From: Novosphingobium marinum
GTDB lineage: Bacteria > Pseudomonadota > Alphaproteobacteria > Sphingomonadales > Sphingomonadaceae
Direction of reading: 5' to 3'
Assembly (NCBI RefSeq): GCF_013408095.1
Contig: NZ_JACBZF010000002.1
Location: forward strand, 434,001-498,000
DNA length: 64,000 nucleotides
The stretch's first letter is position 1; each line of letters begins with the position of its first letter. The position numbers and the translations under genes were made by a program. Shown one piece after another: positions 15,281-23,718 of the stretch. A model generated the notes under the pieces. That model was given only the letters and a program-made list of their open reading frames with translations, was not told the DNA's origin and searched no databases.

Positions 15281-15922
15281 CTAATCTTCAGATAGATTCT
15301 TCGACTTGTATGAGCACAACTCGGCCACCTGGCAGCGCCAGCACTCCGGCTTCCTCGCCTTGCAAACGTAGCGCCCGTGCAGGATCAGCCAGTGATGCGC
15401 GCCGAGCCGGAAGGGCTGCGGCACGACTTTCTCGAGCTTCTTTTCGACCGCGAGCGGTGTCTTGCCTTTTGCCAGTCCCGTTCGGTTGGACACCCTGAAG
15501 ATATGCGTGTCGACAGCGAAGGTCTCCGCCCCGAACGCGCAGTTCATGACGACATTCGCGGTCTTGCGGCCGACGCCGGGCAGTTCGACGAGGGCATCGC
15601 GATCCTCCGGCACCTTGCCGCCGTGCTCGGCCAGGAGCATTTCGGATAACGCGATGACGTTGCTTGCCTTCGAATTGAACAGGCCGATGGACTTGATGTG
15701 CTCCTTGAGGCCTTCCTCGCCCAGTTCGAGCATATCCTGCGGCGACTTCACTTCGGCGAAGAGCTTTCGCGTCGCCTTGTTGACGCCGACATCGGTCGCT
15801 TGCGCCGACAGCACCACCGCCACGAGCAACTGATAGTGATTGCCGAATTCGAGCTCGGTTTCCGGCGAGGGGTTTTCCTCCGCCAGCCGCCGGAAAAATT
15901 CGAAGACGTCGTCCTTCTTCAA
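15281..15922 (-). CDS. nth: endonuclease III
   Basis: Nth is a bifunctional DNA glycosylase/AP lyase that removes oxidised pyrimidines. The helix-hairpin-helix is LPGVGRKTANVV with the catalytic lysine, the catalytic aspartate is in VDTHIFRV, and the 4Fe-4S cluster cysteines show C-x6-C-x2-C-x5-C spacing near the C-terminus. I chose TTG 15922, which overlaps the dapB stop as TTGA and gives a family-like start (KKDDVFEFFRRLAEEN). An upstream ATG at 15976 would add 18 residues inside dapB. The pair is probably co-translated. Confidence 0.93.
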   Translation of the reverse strand: MKKDDVFEFFRRLAEENPSPETELEFGNHYQLLVAVVLSAQATDVGVNKATRKLFAEVKSPQDMLELGEEGLKEHIKSIGLFNSKASNVIALSEMLLAEHGGKVPEDRDALVELPGVGRKTANVVMNCAFGAETFAVDTHIFRVSNRTGLAKGKTPLAVEKKLEKVVPQPFRLGAHHWLILHGRYVCKARKPECWRCQVAELCSYKSKNLSED

Positions 15923-16647
15923 AGGCCGAGCACCTGGGGCATGGCGTAGCGTCCAGGCTGCCGACCGATGAGCCACATCGCACCCTTGAGTGCGCCGCGA
16001 GCGAAAATCGCCCTGTTTTCGGCCATGTGCGACAGCACGAGGCGCTCGTTGTCGGACAGGAACGACACCGAGTGATCGCCCGCGACGCTGCCGCCACGCA
16101 GGCTCGCGAACCCGATGGCGCCGTCACGCCGCTCGCCGGTCATTCCGTCGCGACCGCGCTCGCTCACGTCATCCAGCGAAACGCCGCGTCCCCGCGCCGC
16201 GGCTTCGCCCAGCAGAAGCGCCGTTCCCGACGGAGCATCGACCTTGTGGCGATGGTGAGTCTCGACGATCTCGATGTCCCATTCCTCGCCAAGGCTGCTC
16301 GCGGCCTGCCGGACAAGATGCGCAAGCAGGGTGACGCCGAGCGAGGTGTTGCCTGTCTGCAGCACGGCGACTTTCTCCGCCGCAGCGTCGAGCAGGAACT
16401 GGTGGCGCTCTTCGAGGCCAGTCGTGCCGACGAGGATCGGCGTCCCGCTGGCGACGGCCGCATCGAGGTTCGCCTCGAGCGCGCCCGGGCTCGAAAAATC
16501 GATGAGAACATCGCATTTCGCAGAAAGCGCCGTCGCGTCGCCACCCTTGTCGATGCCGCCCGCCAGAACTTCGCCCTGCTCGGCAACAGCGGACGCGATG
16601 GCCTGCCCCATGCGTCCTTCGCTGCCGATAATTCCGATTCGCGCCAT
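15919..16647 (-). CDS. dapB: 4-hydroxy-tetrahydrodipicolinate reductase
   Basis: DapB reduces the cyclic intermediate to tetrahydrodipicolinate in DAP/lysine synthesis. The 242 residues begin with the NAD(P)-binding IGIIGSEGRMGQAIASAV. They carry the catalytic histidine/lysine block ETHHRHKVDAPSGTALLLGE (about 133-152) and a late FASLRGGSVAGDHSVSF. It is divergent from the sirtuin gene with only about 26 bases between starts, so promoters must overlap. Confidence 0.95.
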   Translation of the reverse strand: MARIGIIGSEGRMGQAIASAVAEQGEVLAGGIDKGGDATALSAKCDVLIDFSSPGALEANLDAAVASGTPILVGTTGLEERHQFLLDAAAEKVAVLQTGNTSLGVTLLAHLVRQAASSLGEEWDIEIVETHHRHKVDAPSGTALLLGEAAARGRGVSLDDVSERGRDGMTGERRDGAIGFASLRGGSVAGDHSVSFLSDNERLVLSHMAENRAIFARGALKGAMWLIGRQPGRYAMPQVLGL

Positions 16648-16673
16648 TGCCGTCTCCCTCGAAGGCTGGTCTC

Positions 16674-17384
16674 ATGGCCGCGATGACAGATATCCGCAAC
16701 ATCGTGGTCCTTACCGGCGCGGGGGTCAGCGCCGAAAGCGGGATCGATACCTTTCGCGATGCCGGCGGACTCTGGGAGCAGCACCGGGTCGAGGACGTCG
16801 CGACACCCGAGGCTTTCGAACGCGACCCTGAACTCGTTCTCCGCTTCTACGACATGCGACGCGAGGCGATCCAGCAGAAGCACCCCAACGCGGCGCACGA
16901 GGCCCTGGCGAGGCTCGACCGCGAGTGGGAGGGCGGCCTGATGATCGTCACGCAGAACGTCGACGACCTGCACGAGCGCGCCGGAGCCCGGCGCGTCGTG
17001 CACATGCACGGAACCCATCTCAATGCATGGTGTACGGCTTGCGACGTCCGGTCCCCCTGGACGGGAACGCTGATCGAGCGTCCGGCCTGCCCCGACTGCG
17101 GCGAGCGGTCGCTGCGTCCCGACGTCGTGTGGTTCGGGGAAATGCCCTATCGCATGGACGAGATTTTCGCGGCGTTGCGCGAGGCCGACCTGTTCGTGTC
17201 GATCGGAACCTCCGGCGCGGTCTATCCGGCCGCCGGGTTCGTTCGCAACGCCAACGACCTCGGGGTCCGTACTCTCGAACTCAATCTCGAACCGTCGCAG
17301 GGTTCGGCGTGGTTCGACGAATCGCGGCATGGCCCGGCGACGCAAGTGGTTCCCCCGTGGGTCGACGAGATCCTAGCGGCCTGA
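16674..17384 (+). CDS. cobB: NAD-dependent protein deacylase, sirtuin family
   Basis: The enzyme removes acyl groups from lysines using NAD. Sirtuin motifs are LTGAGVSAESGIDTFRD (about 14-30), TQNVDDLHERAG (about 98-109) and HMHGTH with the catalytic histidine. Two CxxC zinc pairs (CTAC, CPDC) and GTSGAVYPAAGF follow. The segment FYDMRREA contains a Y-x-x-R pattern, which in class III sirtuins favours succinyl or malonyl groups over acetyl. That substrate call is inference. ATG 16674 or 16683 could be the start. The 3' end overlaps the convergent moeB-like gene by 12 bases. Confidence 0.92.
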   Translation: MAAMTDIRNIVVLTGAGVSAESGIDTFRDAGGLWEQHRVEDVATPEAFERDPELVLRFYDMRREAIQQKHPNAAHEALARLDREWEGGLMIVTQNVDDLHERAGARRVVHMHGTHLNAWCTACDVRSPWTGTLIERPACPDCGERSLRPDVVWFGEMPYRMDEIFAALREADLFVSIGTSGAVYPAAGFVRNANDLGVRTLELNLEPSQGSAWFDESRHGPATQVVPPWVDEILAA

Positions 17385-18143
17385 ACATGCCGTGCACTCC
17401 GGGTCCTTGGCAATAACGAGCGAGCGCATCCCGGGCTTCAGTCCGTCGATGAGGTGGAGCCGCCCCCACTGCGGGTCGCCCAGGGCGGTGATCCCGCCCA
17501 GCAGGATTCGAATTGCGTGCATCGCCGCGAAGCTTCCGACCATACCCGTCATAGCGCCGAGCACACCGTCTTCGGCGCACGTGTCGCAATCGTCGGCATC
17601 GAAGGCATCGCCTACGAAGCAGCGATAGCAGGCGCTGTCCGACAGGTGCCCGGCGAAGTTCGCGACTTGCCCCTGGAAGCGACCGATCGCAGCCGAGGTG
17701 AGCGGGATGCGTAATTGGACACAGGCATCCGACACAGCGAGCCGAGTCGCGAAATTGTCGCATCCGTCAAGTACCAGATCGACGCCCTCGATGACGTCGG
17801 CGGCATTCCGCGATTCGATCCGGGATGTCACCGCACGGACGTCGAGAGCGGGATCGAAGCGCCTGACCCATTCTGCCGCCAATTCCGCCTTGGGTCGCTC
17901 CAGGCCGGCAGGATCGTATAGCGTCTGGCGCTGGAGGTTGCTGACGTCGACGGTATCGCTGTCCACCAGCGTCAACCGGCCGATTCCGGCACCTGCAAGA
18001 TATTGCAAGGCGGGAGAGCCGATCCCCCCGCAACCGATGAGCGCGACGTGAGCGCGCGACAAGGCGACCTGACCCGCCCCGCCGATTTCCGGCAGGACGA
18101 TGTGTCGGGCGAAACGTTCGAGGCGCTCTGGCGGCAGGCTCAT
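17373..18143 (-). CDS. MoeB/ThiF-type adenylyltransferase
   Basis: This 256-residue E1-like enzyme adenylates the C-terminus of a small ubiquitin-like sulphur carrier (MoaD or ThiS). The ATP-binding GCGGIGSPALQYLAGAGIG (about 37-55), the acidic DSDTVDVSNLQRQ with the arginine finger, and DGCDNFATR are all typical. The zinc cysteines are in CYRC and CTAC at the end. Whether it serves molybdopterin, thiamine or both cannot be decided without the carrier gene. The window ends with a molybdenum hydroxylase, so molybdopterin use in this organism is certain to matter. It lies 25 bases after dnaA on the same strand. Confidence 0.9.
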   Translation of the reverse strand: MSLPPERLERFARHIVLPEIGGAGQVALSRAHVALIGCGGIGSPALQYLAGAGIGRLTLVDSDTVDVSNLQRQTLYDPAGLERPKAELAAEWVRRFDPALDVRAVTSRIESRNAADVIEGVDLVLDGCDNFATRLAVSDACVQLRIPLTSAAIGRFQGQVANFAGHLSDSACYRCFVGDAFDADDCDTCAEDGVLGAMTGMVGSFAAMHAIRILLGGITALGDPQWGRLHLIDGLKPGMRSLVIAKDPECTACSGR

Positions 18144-18168
18144 CGCCCGCCACCTAGGCGCAAACGGC

Positions 18169-19680
18169 TCAGCTTTCCAGTTGCCTGAGCAAGCTGCGCA
18201 CGTCGCCGTCCATGTCCGCGTCGCGCTGGCGAAGATCCTCGATCAGCCGCACGGCGTGGATCACGGTCGAGTGGTCGCGACCGCCGAACTTGCGACCGAT
18301 TTCCGGATAGGACCGCGGCGTCAGGACCTTGGCGAGGTACATCGCAACCTGGCGCGGGCGAACGACGGCGCGGGCGCGGCGCTTCGAACTCATCTCGGTG
18401 CGGTCGACCCGGTAGAACTGGCAGACGGTCCGCTGGATCTCGTCGATCGTGATCCGCCGGCGGTTGGCCGAAAGAATGTCGGTCAGCTGCTCCTCGGCAA
18501 GCTGCAGCGAGACTTCCTGCCCGGTTAGCTGCGCATAGGCGATCAGCTTGTTGAGGCCGCCCACGAGTTCGCGGACGTTGCGCGTGATCGTGCGCGCGAG
18601 GAACTCGACCACGTCCTCCGGCACGTCGAGCGAGGCATATTTGTTGAGTTTCGATTCGAGGATCTTGCGACGCAGCTCGATGTCGGCCGGAGACATATCG
18701 GCGACCAAGCCCATCGACAGGCGCGAGAGCAGCCGCGGCTCGACGCCGTCGAGCGCCTGAGGCGCGCGGTCGGCGGCGAAGACCAGCCGTTTTCCTTCCG
18801 CGAGTAGCGCGTCGATCGTGTAGAGAAGTTCTTCCTGCGCGCTGGCCTTGCCGATGATGAACTGGATGTCGTCGACGAGCAGCAGGTCGAAGCCGCGCAG
18901 CCTCGCCTTGAATTCGATCATCTGGTTCTGGCGAAGCGCCTGTACGAATTCGACCATGAACCGTTCGGCCGAACAGTAGAAAATTCGCGCGCGCGGGTGG
19001 TTCGAAAGGTACGCATGGCCGATGGCGTGCAGCAGGTGCGTCTTGCCCTGGCCGGTCGCGGCCTTGAGATAAAGCGGCGAGAATTGCGGCTTTTCGGTCG
19101 AGGCCATGCGCTGTGCGGCATTGCAGGCCAGCACGTTCGCAGTGCCGGTCACGAATGTCGCGAACGTCAGCGAGGGATCGATCCCGACCGTGCCTTGCCC
19201 AATCGCTCCGAACTCTTCGCCCCCGAGGCTGAGCCCGCCCGAAACCTGCGCATGCTGGTCGCGATCGTTTGCCGGAAGGCGCAGGTCGCCGCCATTGCCG
19301 AGCCGGAGTTCGGGCAGCCGACGACCGGGATGGACGAGGATTCGCACGTGCTTGACGTCGGGCCGGGCTATCTTCCAGGCAAGCGAGAGCCTGTCGGCGA
19401 AGCGGTCCGTCACCCAGTTCGCCGAAAACTCGGTCGGCAGGAACAAGTCCAGCGTTCCGGTTTCCTTGCAGAACGTGCCGAGCTGGATCGGCTTGATCCA
19501 TTGCCCGTGCAACTGATGTCCGAGATCCTTGCGCAAGCCCTGGCTTATGTCAGCCCAATCGGCAGCAAGGTCGAGCGCCTCCTGATCCTCCTCCATTTTT
19601 TCTTTTGTCACCCTTGCCTTCCCATCTGCCGCGCCGACACGCTGCTTTCCCGAAGCACCAGTGCTTGAAGCCCCCGACAT
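18169..19680 (-). CDS. dnaA: chromosomal replication initiator protein DnaA
   Basis: DnaA binds DnaA boxes at the origin, melts DNA and loads the helicase. From ATG 19680 it has 503 residues. An N-terminal oligomerisation domain (ADISQGLRKDLGHQLHGQWI) is followed by a variable linker. The AAA+ domain has Walker A AATGQGKTHLLHAIG and Walker B LLLVDDIQFI, and the C-terminal DNA-binding domain has the signature GGRDHSTVIHA. In Walker A the first glycine of the enteric GGTGLGKT is alanine and leucine is glutamine; the P-loop consensus is still met. The start is chosen because AGGACA precedes it. I saw no clear cluster of DnaA boxes nearby, so the origin may lie elsewhere. Confidence 0.96.
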   Translation of the reverse strand: MSGASSTGASGKQRVGAADGKARVTKEKMEEDQEALDLAADWADISQGLRKDLGHQLHGQWIKPIQLGTFCKETGTLDLFLPTEFSANWVTDRFADRLSLAWKIARPDVKHVRILVHPGRRLPELRLGNGGDLRLPANDRDQHAQVSGGLSLGGEEFGAIGQGTVGIDPSLTFATFVTGTANVLACNAAQRMASTEKPQFSPLYLKAATGQGKTHLLHAIGHAYLSNHPRARIFYCSAERFMVEFVQALRQNQMIEFKARLRGFDLLLVDDIQFIIGKASAQEELLYTIDALLAEGKRLVFAADRAPQALDGVEPRLLSRLSMGLVADMSPADIELRRKILESKLNKYASLDVPEDVVEFLARTITRNVRELVGGLNKLIAYAQLTGQEVSLQLAEEQLTDILSANRRRITIDEIQRTVCQFYRVDRTEMSSKRRARAVVRPRQVAMYLAKVLTPRSYPEIGRKFGGRDHSTVIHAVRLIEDLRQRDADMDGDVRSLLRQLES

Positions 19681-20045
19681 TGTCCTATGCCCCTGTTCGA
19701 TCTGACCCAACCGCTTGTAGCGCAACGATCTGATATCGCAGGCAAAACCTCTCCACCGTACCAAATCGCCTTGGCACGATCACCAGTTTGCTTGCAAAAC
19801 GATACGGTCGATTCCGCTACGACCGAGACCGAATGATTATCGTTCGGAGGGCGCTGGGCAAGAGCGGCGGCTGCAAAAAAACTGAAATAAAGTCGTTGAC
19901 ACCCAGAGCCCCGCAGACTGCCGTAGAATTTCTTCTAAGTCTATGAAAACAGGGAATATATACTGCCCGACTAACAATGGTCATAAGGCGAATCGTGGAA
20001 ACTCAACGGTTTCCCGCACTGCCGTAAAATGACTGTCGCATCGCA
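19681..20045. other. intergenic region upstream of dnaA
   Basis: These 365 bases lie between the dnaA start (- strand) and the rpsT terminator. The region must hold the dnaA promoter, but I see no strong - strand match. On the + strand there is a TATACT box (19959-19964) and a small hairpin (GGAAAC/GTTTCC, 19997-20014) followed by the bidirectional hairpin at 20052-20077. A small + strand RNA is conceivable. No DnaA-box cluster stands out. Confidence 0.4.
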
Positions 20046-20077
20046 GCAAAAAAGGTCGGGAATTTCTTCCCGACCTT
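20046..20077 (-). terminator. rho-independent terminator of rpsT
   Basis: A perfect 11-bp stem (AAGGTCGGGAA / TTCCCGACCTT, four-base loop) is followed on the - strand by a run of T. It lies 57 bases after the rpsT stop. On the + strand a weaker T-containing tail (gttctgtttt) follows, so it may also stop + strand transcripts. Confidence 0.85.
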
Positions 20078-20133
20078 GTTCTGTTTTCGTACCGCGACCG
20101 ACCGGACCAGGTGTCCGAATCGTTCACTTATGA

Positions 20134-20394
20134 TCAGAGCGCGGAAATCCGCTTCGTCAGCCGCGACAGCTTGCGCGATGCCGCGTTCCGGTGAAGGACG
20201 CCCTTGGCGACGCCACGATCGAGTTCCGGCTGCGCGGCGCGCAGGGCATCGGTGGCGGCGGCCTTGTCGCCGCCTTCGATCGCGCTCTCCACCCGCTTAA
20301 CGAAAGTGCGGATGCGGCTGATGCGGTTGCCGTTGATGTCGGCGCGGCGCTCGTTGCGGCGGATGCGCTTGCGTGCTTGCGGCGTGTTGGCCAT
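20134..20394 (-). CDS. rpsT: 30S ribosomal protein S20
   Basis: This is an 86-residue, highly basic small-subunit protein. [20 protein letters not shown] at the start, [13 protein letters not shown] in the middle and the ending [20 protein letters not shown] are standard S20 features. It is a single-gene unit with its own terminator at 20046-20077. Confidence 0.97.
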   Translation of the reverse strand: MANTPQARKRIRRNERRADINGNRISRIRTFVKRVESAIEGGDKAAATDALRAAQPELDRGVAKGVLHRNAASRKLSRLTKRISAL

Positions 20395-20544
20395 GTCTGT
20401 CCTCTGTCGGGCCGCCCTGCGGCCGGAAATCCTGATTGCTTGACGAAAAAGGCGGGCATGCCCGCCGGAAAGCGCGGCCCTTAACGTCCGTCGGGGAAAT
20501 CGTCAAGGATTGTAGTGCCGAATCTGCCGTTGCGTTCCGCAGGT

Positions 20545-21357
20545 TCAGCGCTGGCACTTCGCGCACCAGAAGGTGCTCCGGCCCGAATGGACCTCGCGTC
20601 GCACGGTTCCGCCACACGAGCACGGGGCACCCTCGCGTCCGTAGACCTGCCACGATGCCGCGAAATAGCCGAGTTCTCCCGAGGGCTGGGCGTAGTCGCG
20701 AATGGTCGAGCCGCCCGCCGCGATCGATTCGTCGAGCACCGCCCTGATCGCCGGAACGAGCCGGCCGAGAGCGGCCTTCGAAACGCGTCCGGCCGCCTTG
20801 CCCGGAGCGATCCGCGCCCGGTGGAGCGCCTCGCACACGTATATGTTTCCAAGGCCCGCCACGATCCTCTGATCGAGAAGCAGTTGCTTGACGGGCGCGA
20901 TCCGCCCGTCGAACGCGGCATGGAGGTAAGCCGGCGTCAGGCCGGGACCAAGGGGTTCCGGACCCATCGCGGCGAACGACGGCCAGTTCTCAAGTTCCCG
21001 CGTGTCGACGAGGTCCACCGAACCGAAACGGCGCGCGTCGTTCAGGGCGAGCCGATGGCCGTTCGCTGTTTCGAGGACGAGGTGGTCGTGCTTCTCGATC
21101 GCGTCGGGCTCGATCCGCCAGCGCCCGGACATGCCGAGGTGGAAAACCATGGTCGTGTAGCGATCGGTGTGGACGAGCCCGTACTTCGCCCGGCGACCGA
21201 GGCCCGTTACCTTCGCCCCGGTGAGCGCCTGCACCAGGCCGGGAGGGAAGGGCCTGCGCAAGTCCGGCCGGTTGACCGTCACGCGGGAAAGCCTCTCTCC
21301 TTCGAGATAGCGGGCAAGGCCCCTGACGGTGGTTTCGACTTCGGGAAGCTCGGGCAT
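20545..21357 (-). CDS. mutM: formamidopyrimidine-DNA glycosylase
   Basis: MutM/Fpg removes 8-oxoguanine and ring-opened purines. The 270 residues start with the catalytic proline and glutamate (MPELPEVETTVRGL) and have the lysine-bearing RRAKYGLV. GLGNIYVCEALHRARI carries the helix-two-turn-helix. A C-terminal zinc finger (CSCGG...FWCAKCQR) completes it. It is divergent from ubiE, with 58 bases between starts. Confidence 0.96.
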   Translation of the reverse strand: MPELPEVETTVRGLARYLEGERLSRVTVNRPDLRRPFPPGLVQALTGAKVTGLGRRAKYGLVHTDRYTTMVFHLGMSGRWRIEPDAIEKHDHLVLETANGHRLALNDARRFGSVDLVDTRELENWPSFAAMGPEPLGPGLTPAYLHAAFDGRIAPVKQLLLDQRIVAGLGNIYVCEALHRARIAPGKAAGRVSKAALGRLVPAIRAVLDESIAAGGSTIRDYAQPSGELGYFAASWQVYGREGAPCSCGGTVRREVHSGRSTFWCAKCQR

Positions 21358-21415
21358 GGCCTGCGCGCCTTATCAGGCTTTGCCCGCGCGGCAATTGTCT
21401 CCTAAAGCCGGGTCC

Positions 21416-22147
21416 ATGAACGACAAGGTCTCCTTCGGCTACGAAGACGTCAGCCCCGAGGAGAAGACCGAGCGCGTGGGCGCCGTCTTCTCCAACGTCG
21501 CGCGCAAGTACGATGTCATGAACGACGCAATGTCGGGCGGAATGCACAGGCTCTGGAAGGACCGCTTCGTCAGGCGCGTGAAACCGCAGGAAGGCGAAGC
21601 GATCCTCGACATGGCGGGCGGTACCGGCGACATTGCGTTCCGCATGGCCGACGCGGGCGCAGAAGTCACCGTGTCGGACATCAACCAGGACATGCTGGAC
21701 GTCGGGATCGAACGCGCGCTCGACCGGGGGACCGACGGTCTCGTCTGGTCGCGCCAGAACGCCGAGACACTGACGTTCCCCGACCGGATGTTCGATGCCT
21801 ATACGATCGCGTTCGGTATCCGCAACGTGACGCGCATCGACCTCGCTCTCGCCGAGGCCTACCGGGTGCTCAGGTTCGGCGGGCGCTTCTTCTGCCTTGA
21901 ATTCTCGACGACCGAGTGGCCGGGCTTCAGGGAAGTCTACGACGCCTACTCGCACCGCCTTGTGCCCCGCATCGGCAAGGTGATCGCAGGAGACGAGGAA
22001 AGCTATCGCTACCTCGTCGAATCGATCCGCCGCTTTCCCCCGATGCCGGAATTCGCGGGCATGATCCGCGATGCCGGTTTCTCGCAGGTGAGGGTGGAGC
22101 CGATCATGGGCGGTCTCGTCGCCATCCATTCGGGCTGGAAGGCCTGA
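21416..22147 (+). CDS. ubiE: bifunctional demethylmenaquinone/2-methoxy-6-polyprenyl-benzoquinol methyltransferase
   Basis: UbiE performs the C-methylation of the quinone ring with S-adenosylmethionine. From ATG 21416 it has 243 residues: the family start FGYEDVSPEEKTERVGAVF, KYDVMNDAMSGGMHRLWKD, the SAM motif ILDMAGGTGDIAFRMA (about 63-78), AFGIRNVTRID, and CLEFSTTEWPG. It is the first gene of ubiE-ubiB-membrane protein-coaBC-dut on the + strand. Confidence 0.96.
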   Translation: MNDKVSFGYEDVSPEEKTERVGAVFSNVARKYDVMNDAMSGGMHRLWKDRFVRRVKPQEGEAILDMAGGTGDIAFRMADAGAEVTVSDINQDMLDVGIERALDRGTDGLVWSRQNAETLTFPDRMFDAYTIAFGIRNVTRIDLALAEAYRVLRFGGRFFCLEFSTTEWPGFREVYDAYSHRLVPRIGKVIAGDEESYRYLVESIRRFPPMPEFAGMIRDAGFSQVRVEPIMGGLVAIHSGWKA

Positions 22148-22164
22148 GGGCAGGAAGCCGGAAC

Positions 22165-23718
22165 GTGACGTCTCCAGCACGGCATATTTCGCGGCTGCTC
22201 CGTTGGGGCCGCACGCTCGCCCGCCACGGCGCGCTGCGGATCATCGAGGAGGGCCGCAACACCCCGCTGCCGGTCAAGCGACTGGCGCGGGTGGCGAGGA
22301 TCGGCACGAGGCAACCGAGGGAGCCGGACTATTCCGCCGCGTTCCGGGCAATCGGACCGGCCGCGATCAAGCTGGGCCAGACACTTGCGACCCGTCCCGA
22401 CATCGTCGGCGAGGAGGCGGCGCGCAACCTGCTGTCCCTGCAGGACCGATTGCCGCCCGTACCTTTCGAGCAGATCCGCCAGCAGATCGAATTCAGCTTC
22501 GACCGCCCGCTCGAAGCGCTTTACTCCGAATTCGATACCGAGCCGGTCGGTTCGGCCTCGATAGCGCAGGTCTATCGCGCCAGGACGATCGACGGGCGCG
22601 ACGTCGCAGTGAAAGTGCTGCGGCCGGGCATCCGCGAGAAGTTCGCGCAGGACATCGAAACCTACGAGTGGGCCGCCGCGCACCTCGAGGCACTGGGCGG
22701 AGAGGCATCGAGGCTTCGCCCCCGCGCCGTGATCGCGAACCTGAAGCGCTGGACCAACCGCGAACTCGACTTGCGTCGCGAAGCCGCATCGGCCTCGGAA
22801 CTGGCGCAGGCGATGAAGGGGTACGAGGGCTATCGCATCCCGGACATTGACTGGGACCGAACCAACGGCCGCGTGCTGACAATCGAGTGGATCGACGGGA
22901 TCAAGATCAGCGAACTCGATGCCCTCGAGGCGGCCGGGCACGACTTGCCGGCGATGGCGAGGCGGCTGGTGCTCGCGTTCCTGACGCAGGCGATCAATGC
23001 CGGCTATTTCCACGCCGACATGCACCAGGGCAACCTGTTCGTGCAGGCGGACGGCACCATCGTCGCCATCGATTTCGGGATCATGGGCCGCATCAACCGT
23101 CGCGCGCGGCAATGGCTCGCGGAGATCCTGTACGGACTCACCACCGGCGACTATCGCCGCGTGGCAGAAATCCATTTCGAGGCGCAATACGTGCCGAGCT
23201 ATCATTCGGTCGAGGAATTCGCGACGGCGCTGCGCGCGGTGGGAGAGCCGATGCGCGGCAAGCCCGTCAGCGAGCTTTCCGTCGGCCAGATGCTCGACGG
23301 GCTGTTCGCGATCACGCGTGATTTCGACATGCAGACGCAGCCACACCTGCTGTTGCTGCAAAAGACCATGGTAATGGTCGAGGGACTCGCGACGGCGCTT
23401 CACCCCGGCATCAACATGTGGGACGTGTCCGCGCCCTTCGTCCGCAACTGGATACGCGACGAACTCGGCCCCGAAGCCGCTCTCGCCGATCGTATCCGCG
23501 AGGATTTCGACACGCTCCTCCGGCTCCCCGATCTCGTTCGCCGGATCGAGGAAAAATACCCGCCGAAGGGCGGCGCGCCCGACCAGCCTCCGCTGCCCGA
23601 CGTCCAGCTGATGTGGGAGCGTAAACCGCGAATTAACCAATGGGCCGGATATCTCCTTGCTGCGCTGGCAGGGGGTATTGCGGCATGGGCGACGATCGAG
23701 GCGGGCCTCACAGGCTGA
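22165..23718 (+). CDS. ubiB: ubiquinone biosynthesis ATPase/kinase-like protein
   Basis: UbiB is an ADCK/Abc1-type atypical kinase that supports ubiquinone synthesis at the membrane, probably through ATPase activity. The 517 residues contain IKLGQTLATRPD (the KxGQ motif that defines the family), PVGSASIAQVYRA (nucleotide loop), VAVKVLRPGI (lysine), HADMHQGNLFV (catalytic loop) and AIDFGIMGRI (metal). A hydrophobic C-terminal helix follows (WAGYLLAALAGGIAAW). GTG 22165 with GGAAG ahead of it is chosen as start, 17 bases after ubiE. Confidence 0.95.
   Translation: MTSPARHISRLLRWGRTLARHGALRIIEEGRNTPLPVKRLARVARIGTRQPREPDYSAAFRAIGPAAIKLGQTLATRPDIVGEEAARNLLSLQDRLPPVPFEQIRQQIEFSFDRPLEALYSEFDTEPVGSASIAQVYRARTIDGRDVAVKVLRPGIREKFAQDIETYEWAAAHLEALGGEASRLRPRAVIANLKRWTNRELDLRREAASASELAQAMKGYEGYRIPDIDWDRTNGRVLTIEWIDGIKISELDALEAAGHDLPAMARRLVLAFLTQAINAGYFHADMHQGNLFVQADGTIVAIDFGIMGRINRRARQWLAEILYGLTTGDYRRVAEIHFEAQYVPSYHSVEEFATALRAVGEPMRGKPVSELSVGQMLDGLFAITRDFDMQTQPHLLLLQKTMVMVEGLATALHPGINMWDVSAPFVRNWIRDELGPEAALADRIREDFDTLLRLPDLVRRIEEKYPPKGGAPDQPPLPDVQLMWERKPRINQWAGYLLAALAGGIAAWATIEAGLTG

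Noticed and set aside
19896..19929. TTGACA followed by TAGAAT as a + strand promoter
   Set aside because: The spacer would be 22 bases, too long for a normal sigma-70 promoter.
19681..20045. Replication origin next to dnaA
   Set aside because: No cluster of DnaA boxes is visible. In related bacteria the origin is often away from dnaA.
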